Positions 39,913-48,506 of a stretch of 61,567 bases of DNA are shown one piece after another. The DNA is from Podochytrium sp. JEL0797 (lineage: Eukaryota > Chytridiomycota > Chytridiomycetes > Chytridiales > Chytriomycetaceae), in contig JADGJG010000045.1 of the NCBI GenBank assembly GCA_027596195.1, positions 1 through 61,567 of the forward strand. The letters run 5' to 3'. The notes under the pieces were generated by a model that worked only from the letters and a program-made list of their open reading frames with translations, was not told the DNA's origin and ran no database searches. Each line of letters starts with the position of its first letter. Position 1 is the first letter of the stretch. The position numbers were made by a program, and so were the translations under genes.

Positions 39913-42649
39913 ATGGGCAAGCACAGCAAAGTGCCCATGGCGCCCGCAGATCTCACCCGACACCTCCAGAAGCAGCAACAAGAAGAGCGAGGAACTGGGA
40001 TCCCCGCTGTGAAGCGGGCTTCCGACGTGGAACAGCAACCAGGTGACTTCCGCCCTCTCACCCTCACACCAATCACTTACACGCAAAACAAGCACCCGAA
40101 ACAAAGCGTCCAAAGACCTCAAAAGGCCCGCAGGATAGAAAACCATCCGCTGCTTTCCTCAAACAAGTCTCCAATTCCATCATGGCCAAACCATCGACCC
40201 CGACCAAAACTAGACTCACCCTCAAACCCATTGGCACATTCATGATCCGCCATCGCGATGGACTCGTTCAGAATGGGAAATCAAAAATGCACGGAGATGA
40301 CATCGAGTTGACGGTCGTTGGCGGGAATGCGCGCGTGACCCAAGCCCTCATTGGCGGGTCCATCCAGGATCTGCATTTGGAAAAGTGGAAGGTGTGCAGA
40401 ACTACTTTTTCCCATCCAGCAATGGCTTTATTCTAAATTGGGGGGTTTTTGGAATACAGAGCAGTTTCACGGAACAATCTGGTGCGATCGAGCTCCACCC
40501 CGTCGGTTCCGGCGTCTTTCACGTGTTTCTCTTCAACAAGAATGAGGAGTCGCGTGAGTTTTTGCAGCGGCTTTCGAATGAAAAGCATGAGTGGTTGACG
40601 TTCGTACTTTCTTTGTTGGCTTTTCTTGCTGAAATTCTCTCAAGATTAACCAAATCAAACGCGTTTTGTTTGACAGGGAAGATGTATTGGAGAAGTACGT
40701 TGAATGGCTCGTGGAATTCAATGCAACGAAAACCCTCCCGCAAAAAATCGAAACCAAATCCGAACCCATCGAAATCGACGACGACATTATCGAACAAGAC
40801 CACGACAGTAACCACGTGAACTCGAAAGCGTCCGCGACCCCCGTGATGGAATCACCGACCGAATTGAACGATTTGTTTATCCAACATGCGATCCACGAAT
40901 CGACTCTTTTGGCCGCACCCTCTGCTTCTTCCTCGTCATTATCCTTGCGTGCATCCATATCTGATCTGTATCAACCTCCCGTTGCGGATGCATTCGATTC
41001 ACTTGGGATCACATCTCCTACCGCGAACGAACCTCGCCCCAAATCCCCGTCTCCGTCATACCCCCTCGACACCCCGACCCGTGCAGAAGATCCAATTGAA
41101 ATCGACAAATCCCCCACCGCGCCTCCTCAGAGATTACAGTCGTTGAAACAACCGCGAGTCTCGAAACTGCAACAAACGAAACCGCAGGTGACTTCGATTC
41201 AGAACCCGTTGGTTGCTTTGTCGAGGACGACAAAGAAGGAGGAGTATGCGAATGAAGTGTGAGTTTGTTGGAACCGAACCGGTTCGGCGATAACGCGTTT
41301 TCTGGACGGGGGATACTGACTTGAAAATGCGCCCCCCCCCTCCGCGCACACATTTGCAATTCAGAATATTGGTCTACCCTGCAACCGGCGTGAACCTCGT
41401 AACACTTCACAAACAAGACCTCTTACGGCTCGAAGAAGGAGAGTTTCTGAACGACACGTTGATTGAGTTTTATATCCGGTAAAATACACTGTCGAAGAGT
41501 CCAAGTTTTATGGCTGTGGTGCTCACAAGAACCTTCCCCTCAACCCCCCCTTCGAAAAACTCCAGGTACACGACCATCACGTACGCGGTCGATTTCACTG
41601 AAAAGTACCACATGTACAACACGTTCTTTTATCAAACCATCACGACCAAAGACGATTCCGCCAAGTGAGTACATGAAACCGCGAAAAATTCCAAAAAAAC
41701 TGTCGAAATCAACTGAACACCGCCACCACCCTTCCGCACAGAAAACTCGTGATCGCAGACACGTTCACCAAAGTCAAACGATGGACGCGCAAACTCGACA
41801 TTTTCGACCGCAAACTCCTCATTTTGCCCATCAACGAACGGTTGCACTGGTACCTTGCTGTGATTTGGAACCCAGGGGCGATTTTGGAACCTGTCGAGGA
41901 GGAGGAGGAGGATTGTCGGTTTCATGACGCGTCTGACGGTGAGAAGAAGGAGGCCGTGCATCTCGCGGATGATTCTGAACCGGAGATTGCAGGGACGCCG
42001 ACATGGCCGTTGTTTTCGAAGGGAAGTGGGTCCAAAAAGGGGGGGAAGCAGGGCGTGGATGTGGATGACGGTAAATGCAAGATTTTCATTTTCGATTCGT
42101 TGGGGGGAAAGCATCCAACCGTGGGACGCAATTTGTACGCGTATTTGGAGGCCGAGGCGCGGGATAAGAAGGCGGGGCGGAGGGTTGTGGTGGAGCCGCC
42201 GAAGGTGTATTATGGAAAGGTGCGTGTGTGCGTGTTTTACGGTGTGGGGTTTGTGAATTGTGATACTGATTGCGATTGATTTCAATTAGGTTCAAGATCA
42301 ATTGAATTATTGCGACTGCGGGTTATTTTTGTTGCATTACATCACGACTGTGCTGCGGACGCCCAGGTTGGTGGCCGAGACTGTGATTGTGAGTTGTTTG
42401 AGATGATTTTGTGTGTTTGTGTGTGTGAATGTCGCGAAACTGACGCGTTTTTTGTTTTTTTTATGATCGGTCGAATAGAAAGGGGAACCCATGAACACCC
42501 CTCAGTTTGGAAGTCTTCTCGAGATTCGGGCCATGCGACATTTCATGAAGAGGAAGATTCATCAGTTGGAGTGGAATGCGCAGCAAGCGCTTGCATCGGC
42601 GGCGGAAACAGCGGCGGCGGCAACAGCGGGTGATGGTGGTAGCGTTTGA
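39913..42649 (+). CDS. SENP6/7- or Ulp2-type SUMO protease
   Basis: Ulp2-type C48 peptidases trim SUMO chains in the nucleus. Multi-exon gene from MGKHSKVPMAPADLTRHLQK. The N-terminal part has a PH-like region seen in Ulp2 relatives (IGTFMIRHRDGLVQNGKSKM, SGAIELHPVGSGVFHVFLFN) and a disordered Ser/Pro-rich linker with repeated EPIEIDDD/DPIEIDKS motifs that look like SUMO-interacting motifs. The catalytic domain: DLLRLEEGEFLNDTLIEFYI, YHMYNTFFYQTI, KVKRWTRKLDIFDRKLLILP, INERLHWYLAVI (catalytic His), CKIFIFDSLGG (catalytic Asp), and YCDCGLFLLHYI (catalytic Cys). An acidic insert separates His and Asp, typical of the SENP6/7/Ulp2 branch. Stop at 42647-42649. About seven introns. Confidence 0.88.
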
Positions 42650-42948
42650 AAATGCGAGAATAGAGTGTTCTTTATGCAGAGTCGATATCATCTAATTACA
42701 AATTACTTTTTTATTTTATACGGTCCAAAAATTTGAATTGTCTAAGAGTGGTTATAGAAGTGCCTCCACCAATTGCCTCAAGCAACCAAAAACCAAGCCT
42801 CCTGCATAAGTCTGAGTTTTTGCGGTAACCACCCTCATTTCCCCCACTCAAAAGTGCTGCCAGTGCCATTCCGGCCGCTGTGAGTTGCGCTGCCAGTATC
42901 ACTTCCGGTTGTTGCATTCATGATGTAAAAATATTTTGCTTTTGTATA
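42650..42948. repeat. 5' flank of tRNA-Asp repeat, copy 1
   Basis: About 42711-42948 is homologous to 57139-57370 (reverse strand there), including GCATAAGTCTGAGTTTTTGC, ACTCAAAAGTGCT and CATTCATG. It has a 68-codon minus-strand frame (42711-42917; QLTAAGMALAALLSGGNEGG) whose counterpart in copy 2 starts later because of a stop at codon 3. Coding status doubtful. Confidence 0.65.
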
Positions 42949-43020
42949 TCCCAGATAGTATAGTGGCTAGTATCCGCCCCTGTCACGGGCGAGACCGGGG
43001 TTCAATTCCCCGTCTGGGAG
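42949..43020 (+). tRNA. tRNA-Asp (GTC)
   Basis: 72 nt folding as a complete cloverleaf: acceptor TCCCAGA/TCTGGGA (42949-42955 with 43013-43019), discriminator G, D arm with box A-like TAGTGGCTAGTATCC, anticodon loop CTGTCAC with GTC, T arm CGGGG-TTCAATT-CCCCG. No intron and no encoded CCA. Copies of the same sequence occur at 57067-57138 and 61521-61567, both on the minus strand and with shared flanks. Confidence 0.95.
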
Positions 43021-43290
43021 CTTTCTTGCTCGAACCTGCATCTTTTGGAGGTCTTGGGACGCGTTGGGAAGCTTTGGTTGTGGAGATAGGCGAGTTTTTT
43101 GTGTTTTGAGACACTACTGGCCCGTTGTTGATCAGTGGAACCTGTCTGGCACGTTATATCGTGCAGTGATGGATGACAACGAGATTTGTGACGTTTTGTT
43201 TCGGTTTTGGACGCGACTTGACACTGCTTTTCGAGTCCAACGCGTTGAGATGTTGGATTTGCCTTCCCCGTAGTTTGAATCATCAGTGTG
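43021..43290 (+). repeat. 3' tail of tRNA-Asp repeat, copy 1
   Basis: Sequence following the tRNA recurs after the copies at 57067 (about 56940-57066) and 61521 (about 61305-61520). Shared blocks: GAGCTTTCTTGCTC (copies 1 and 2), CTTTTGGAGGTCTTGGGACGCGTTG, CAGTGGAACC and ATATCGTGCAGTGAT, and CAACGAGATTTGTGACGTTT. In one frame it reads LYRAVMDDNEICDVLFRFW (copy 3: LYRAVIDGNEICDVLFWFG), reminiscent of an ankyrin repeat remnant. Confidence 0.75.
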
Positions 43291-43590
43291 GGGGCGTTGA
43301 AGGTGATCCATTAGGGATTGAGCCGTTGTGATATCTCTTGCACTCCCGGTGTTGCTCATGACGCGTTTTCTGGTGGGATTTTCAAGGGATTTTCAAGGGA
43401 TTTGCTGTGCCCATGCGATAGACGAGAACACAGTGCGATTGTGAATGGAGTGATTGCGGTGCCGCGTCGGTGGATGGGTATTTTAAAAGAGTGATAATAC
43501 GCGATCAAACCTACTCTACGTATTAAAGCCCATTTTGCACGAGGAATTCAGCAGGAATTCAGAGAACATTTTGGTTTTGCCAAAAAAAAA
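43291..43590. other. intergenic upstream of delta-tubulin-like gene
   Basis: Contains a GTGGGATTTTCAAGGGATTTTCAAGGGATTTG short tandem duplication near 43373-43404 and AT-rich sequence near 43490-43530. No gene seen. Confidence 0.4.
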
Positions 43591-45548
43591 ATGATTTTCC
43601 TGCAAGTCGGACAGGTTCCGTTCACTCCCATCCACTTTCACACCCAACTCACCACCACCATCCCATCCTTTTCTAGTGCGGAATCCAAGTCGGCCAATCC
43701 CTCGTTTCTTTCCTCGAAAAAGAGTTGAGCAAGCCAAAACAATGCTACCGCCCAAAACTCACTTTCTTCGCCCAGATGCCCGCAAGCCTTCCCCCAATCA
43801 TCACACCCGAACCCGCTTCTCCCCATCCACCAGATCATTGTCGACACGGAAGAAAAGGTGCCCCCCCTTCCCTCTGCCATCACGCATTTGACCAAAACAC
43901 AAAACCACACAGACTCTACACTCCCTCCCCACACCCACAACCCCGCGCCACATCATCCCCGCAGACTCCACCGGCCGCGGAAACAACTTCTCCCATGGAT
44001 ACTCGGACGACTCCGGAACCGCGGCTACACTCGAAACCCTCCGCCGCATCCTCGAATCTTCCTCTACCCCCTCATCCCAAGGAACCCTCCTCATCCACAG
44101 CATCGCAGGCGGAACCGGATCCGGCCTGGGTTCACGACTTGCAGAGGAAATGCGGGACGCCGATCCGAAACGGTTTTTGTGGAGCGTGAGTGTATCGCCT
44201 TTTATCGGGGGAGAAACGTGTTTGCAGTGGTATAATTCGGTGTTGGCGGTAGCCAAGGTGCAAGAAAATGCGGATGTGGTGAGTATGGTGGGGAATGATG
44301 GGGTGATGGGGGTGGTGGGGAGGCAGTGTGCCATGTATCGCGGTTTGTTTTGGTTTCTTGCGGTTTCGCGTTTGTTTGATTTTATTTGGATTTTAGGAAA
44401 CAAGATGGATGCGAAAATCAGTTTGTTGGATTTGAACGCGCAGATTGCGGCTTCCCTTGCTGGGGTGTTGATGCCCACAAGTCCTGCTGTTGAAACCGAG
44501 TCGGGGGATTGGAATCATTTGAAGTTGAGCAGCGCGTTTTAATCGCGTTTATTTTTCTAACGCTCTTATCCACAAATCAATAAGGATGCGCGCCTTCAAC
44601 GGATGGGACCTCGTAACCCAAGTCGCACCAATGCCGTGTTGCAAACTGGTTTCGATTGCGACTTCGACGAATGTCATAGAGACTGAGAAACGCGTTGGGT
44701 TATTGTGAGTTTGATGTTTTTGGTGAGGGTGTGTGTGACTGTGGCCTAAATAAACTCGTTTTTTGAGAGGACTTTAGAAAGGGGCTCATTCCGCCACCGA
44801 GCTGGGACGATGTGACTTCGGATCTGTTGCGAAACTTGCCTCCTGCCCCGGTATCTGTGAAACGAAGGTTTGAGCGGCATGATTCAAACGGCATCGTTCC
44901 CGCTCAACGACCGCGCCCAACACACGAAATGACAGTCACATCTCTTCCCGCCTCTACGCCCGCAACGCCCTCGGCCCCGACTTCCTGTCGCACCACCAAA
45001 AACTCCATTCCAAACTAAAACTCAAACTCGGCCCTTCCATCGTCCCCGCCCCCGCACAAGACTTGGAACTCGTCGTTTCGTCGACATACGCCATATCCCC
45101 GAAATCCAACACGCGAAGCCTTACGCTCGTTTCGAATGGATCAGAAAATATCGCGATGCTGGGGAACTTGTTGGATCGGTCAATGAGCATGTATGAGAGT
45201 GGGGCGTATTTGCATTGGTATGCGCGGTATTGGGGGGATCATCACGAGGAGGCGAGGAGGCGGGTGGTGGGGGCTTCGAAGGTAAAGAAGGCGTCACGGA
45301 GTGGTCGGAAGACGGGCGGGTGGGATTCATCCGTGTTGGAGGCGTCAAGGTTGAACGAGTCGGAACGCGATTTGTTTCCCGGAGACGAGGAACCCGTGCA
45401 TGACGCGTTTCCGTGGCCGTATGGGAATCGAGGTGGGAAAGAAGTGTGGACGGAGGGTGATTGGGATGTGAAGGAACTGTTCGAGGATTCGTTTGAGGTT
45501 GTGCGAGGCATGTTGGATTCGTATACCGAATTTTGCACAAATATTTAA
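43591..45548 (+). CDS. divergent tubulin, probably delta-tubulin
   Basis: Delta-tubulin supports triplet microtubules of centrioles/basal bodies. Exon 1 (MIFLQVGQ, ATG at 43591) splices to CGIQVGQSLVSFLEKELSK, the tubulin N terminus GQCGxQxG. Then IIVDTEEK (VDxEP-type) and, after a 55-nt intron, HIIPADSTGRGNNFSHGYSD. The tubulin signature is SIAGGTGSGLGSRLAEEMRD (GGTGSG loop), followed by SVSPFIGGETCLQWYNSVLA. The C-terminal part includes MDAKISLLDLNAQIAASLAG, WDLVTQVAPMPCCKLVSIAT, SLTLVSNGSENIAMLGNLLD and AYLHWYARYW. Between CGIQVGQ and IIVDTEEK the frames differ by one base with no GT-AG intron to explain it, so there may be a frameshift near 43740-43830. The middle exon (about 44700-45020) is poorly defined. 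Delta rather than epsilon is my best match; an unusual Ser/Lys-rich insert is present near the end. Confidence 0.7.
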
Positions 45549-45571
45549 TAGTTAAATCCTTTGTTTTTCGA

Positions 45572-46244
45572 TCAATAATTCAACACGACAGCTTGGTGCT
45601 TGTACTTGCTCTCAGTCAAATTCTCGAGCAAGAAACCCGCCACATCCTTGCGCGAGATGCTTCCGCCCGTCGAAAACTGTGCCGCCTTGTAGACCCCTTT
45701 CGCAGGGCCGTTTGTCAATCCAGCCGGACGCAAAATGGACCAATCGAGCCAAGCCGTCTGCATAAAGATGGTCTGTTCTTGGGTGTTTTTGTCGACAAGC
45801 ACGCGCCACAGCATGAACCAGATGATAAAGGCGACGAATGAGTTAAGGTCCTTTGTCGAGTTTCCTGCGCCGAGCGACGAGACGGCCTGGAGACGCGCGC
45901 TGGGGCACTTTCGCTTCATGGCGTCGACAATGAGGGCGGTGGCGACGGAGCAGACTAGGCGTAATAGTAAAAAGTAAGCAACAATCACCAAACCAAACAG
46001 TCACCACCATCGGTAAAGGCCAAAGTGGCCGTGGTGCCCAGGGCGACTACAACGGCGTCAGTGTCTTCGTTGATTGTGTCTTCGATGCTCTTTTCAAAGT
46101 GAGAAATGGGTGGTCTTCGATAACAAAGCGGCTGCGCGAACGCACAAGACACGTCACGTGGTGGCCAGCTGCCAATGCAAGCCGCACAAACTCGGCACCC
46201 GTCGTTGAGGCGCCAGACGCCCCGAAAACTACGATGCGCGTCAT
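45572..46244 (-). CDS. NAD(P)-binding Rossmann protein (NmrA/atypical SDR type)
   Basis: From the ATG at 46244: MTRIVVFGASGASTTGAEFV, a Rossmann GxxGxxG-like loop (GASGASTTG), then HHVTCLVRSRSR with a basic residue favouring NADP(H). DAVVVALGTTATLAFTDGGD follows but in a frame shifted by one base relative to the start (about 46110). An intron near 45960-46005 leads to SVATALIVDAMKRKCPSARL and AVSSLGAGNSTKDL, then QTAWLDWSILRPAGLTNGPA and SISRKDVAGFLLENL, the substrate-side motifs of the NAD(P)H-binding (NmrA-like) family. Stop at 45572. The frameshift means either a damaged gene or one base error. Confidence 0.7.
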
Positions 46245-46384
46245 GGCTTTTTTGGTTGTGTTTTTGCAAAGTGTTTCGCAGTTTACAAGCAATTCACAAG
46301 CAGTGATATTTTAATGAAAAAATAAATAATTGCTAAAATATACACCAAAATCATAGCCTGGTGTTACGCCTCACTTTCATTCAA

Positions 46385-46640
46385 TTTTTTAATACTTGTC
46401 GCAAACCAAACCGACGCGTTGGATCCACCATTTGCTTCCCTCACTGAAGCGACTGTCAAATTCGAACAGAAACTTGCCACCTTTTTCCTCCACCAACTAC
46501 GGATACGACACACTCCCATTCCCTCCCAACAAAAAAGCAAACCACCCAGCCCCCAACGCAAACAAGTCGAACTGACGCCCATTCAACTCCCATTACTTGG
46601 CCGGAGCAGAGGCAAACAAGATTTTAACGCATTCGTATTA
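46385..46640 (-). pseudogene. kinase relic (C-lobe of HGD kinase family)
   Basis: The reverse strand aligns with the end of the kinase at 47086-48348: FDLFALGAGW against SDVFALGVVL, NGSVSYP-stop-LVEEKGGKF against KGSVSYLELVEEAGGKF, and FDSRFSEGSKWWIQRVGL against FDSSFSEGCKDLLEGMCRVD with an internal deletion. It has a TAG and deletions, so it is a dead duplicate about 450 bp upstream of its intact relative and in opposite orientation. Confidence 0.8.
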
Positions 46641-47085
46641 TTTAATCTACGAATTGATGATGTCCGATAATCCGAGTCTGTTACGCGTTTCTTTGAAGCG
46701 CACGTTTTCATAATGTGTATATTATTTCTCGAGATTCAGCACCGATGCAGAACCCATCGACTGGGCGGGGGAGATTGTGGCGTTCAATTTTCAAAGTTTA
46801 AATTCCCATCATTATGAACAAAGACGCGTCCATATACCACAACCCATTCCTTTTTTATAGAATTGTGATGGCTGAACTGCCACCAGTGGCTGCATGGTGG
46901 CTGATGGCTGACAGGGGGCGATTTACGCGACCTGTCAAAACAAAAATTTTGCGATCATTTCCACGCCAGGAAAACGCCATTTGATGGCTGAAAACTAGGG
47001 TTCCGGCGCGCGAAAATCCACATAAAGGGACACACGTGTTCTGGCCGCTCGTTCCAACTTTTTTCATGTTCCGAAAACACTTGAC
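46641..47085. other. intergenic upstream of kinase 2
   Basis: Contains several short inverted motifs around 46860-46930 (GTGATGGCTGAACTGCC, GTGGCTGATGGCTGAC) and no supported gene. Likely the promoter of the kinase. Confidence 0.35.
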
Positions 47086-48348
47086 ATGTTGTTCCTTCCC
47101 AACCTCTCATCCCTCGGCCTCGGCGCGTCCTACAAAGTGTCTCCAGACGTCAACCACAAGGTCGAACCCAAGCTCAAAGTGAAGGCCCTCGTCCCCTCCC
47201 ACCTCGTGAACCAAATCGCCTCAGCCACCAAACGCAAAACCCTTTCGCCATACGAAACCCTCCCAGCCCTCCAACGCGCCCAAGTTTCCGTCATCAACGC
47301 GTTCATCCACAGCCCCAACGAGTTCCTGGTCCAATACAAGATCCTCGGGGTTGTTGGATACGGCGGAAACGGATGCGTCCTGGCCGCACAGGAAGTCACT
47401 GCTTCGGAAGACGCGTCACGTCTCCCCGTCGCCATCAAGATCATCTACAAACCAACCATTGGAACCAAATCGCAGGCATACCCACGCGAAATCACGGCCC
47501 TTCGCGACCTCAACCGTCTCTGCGCGTCCACGGCCATCCTCAGATGTCTTTCGACGTGGCAAGACTCGCACCATTTTTACCTCGTCACGGAACTGTTTGG
47601 CAGCGATTGGACGGCGGGGGAGGCGCAGAAACCACCTCTCGTGTTTCAAACCATCTCGAACGGATCCTTGCCCGCCACCGTGACGCACACGCTCCCCTTC
47701 TCGCAGGGCGCTGTGGACCTCTGGTCCTGGCAACTCGCTCACCGCCGATACATGCAGCAAACGCGTCGCATCTCCCTCCTCCCCATGGAACCCATCAAAC
47801 ACATCCTCCGCGAATGCGCAACGGCGCTCTTGGAAATCCACAACGCTGGGTTCTACCATGGAGACGTCAAACTCGAAAACATTTTGCTCGAGTTCCCGGG
47901 GTCAGCGTTTGGGAACGTCAACAAGCCAGATTATCCGTTGCTGATGTTGGCGGATTATGGACATGCGGAGAGGGTGGAGAAGGGGATTAGGCGGTACGGA
48001 ACGGAGGAGGTATCACCGCCCGAGTTTTTACGCGACAGTCCGTTTACGAGTGGGGAGTTGGATGGGAGGTGTTCGGATGTGTTTGCGTTGGGGGTTGTGT
48101 TGTATGTGTTGTTGTCGGAGAAGGGACAGTTCCCGCGGTCGGTGAACTTGGCGCCGCGAGGGAAGGGGAGTGTGTCGTATCTGGAGTTGGTGGAGGAAGC
48201 GGGTGGCAAGTTTCCGTTCAATTTTGACAGCAGTTTCAGTGAGGGATGCAAGGATTTGTTGGAGGGCATGTGTAGGGTGGATCCGACGCGTCGGTTTGAT
48301 TTGCGACAGGTGTTGGGGCATGTGTGGTTGAATGGAAATGAGGCGTAA
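47086..48348 (+). CDS. atypical Ser/Thr protein kinase, HGD type (paralogue 2)
   Basis: Single exon, 420 residues, ATG at 47086. Landmarks: VVGYGGNGCVLAAQEV (glycine loop), VAIKIIYKPTIGTKSQAYP, SWQ/TWQDSHHFYLVTELFG (hinge), FYHGDVKLENILLE (HRD changed to HGD), LADYGHAERV (DFG changed to DYG), RYGTEEVSPPEFL and LDGRCSDVFALGVVLYVLLS. Catalytic Lys, Asp and Asn are present. Closely related to the genes at 31099 and 58163, with the same inter-motif insert (LPFSQGAVDLWSWQLAHRRY). First residues differ from the other two, so the N terminus is fast-evolving. Substrate unknown. Confidence 0.85.
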   Translation: MLFLPNLSSLGLGASYKVSPDVNHKVEPKLKVKALVPSHLVNQIASATKRKTLSPYETLPALQRAQVSVINAFIHSPNEFLVQYKILGVVGYGGNGCVLAAQEVTASEDASRLPVAIKIIYKPTIGTKSQAYPREITALRDLNRLCASTAILRCLSTWQDSHHFYLVTELFGSDWTAGEAQKPPLVFQTISNGSLPATVTHTLPFSQGAVDLWSWQLAHRRYMQQTRRISLLPMEPIKHILRECATALLEIHNAGFYHGDVKLENILLEFPGSAFGNVNKPDYPLLMLADYGHAERVEKGIRRYGTEEVSPPEFLRDSPFTSGELDGRCSDVFALGVVLYVLLSEKGQFPRSVNLAPRGKGSVSYLELVEEAGGKFPFNFDSSFSEGCKDLLEGMCRVDPTRRFDLRQVLGHVWLNGNEA

Positions 48349-48506
48349 ACGCGAGCCTATGATATTTCGTCTATATGTTTTAGCAATTATTTATTCATTA
48401 AATTATCATTAAATTATTCATTTCTTTTATTTCGGGTTTGTGAGGGTCCTCCGACTTTTATTTTAGGTCAAAGAGTTTCGGAGTTCCCTCCACCCCTTCT
48501 CAGCCA

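Noticed and set aside
39147..40076. 309-codon minus frame
   Set aside because: Overlaps the GST-fold gene and the start of the SUMO protease gene antisense; no domain and unusual His/Arg/Pro composition.
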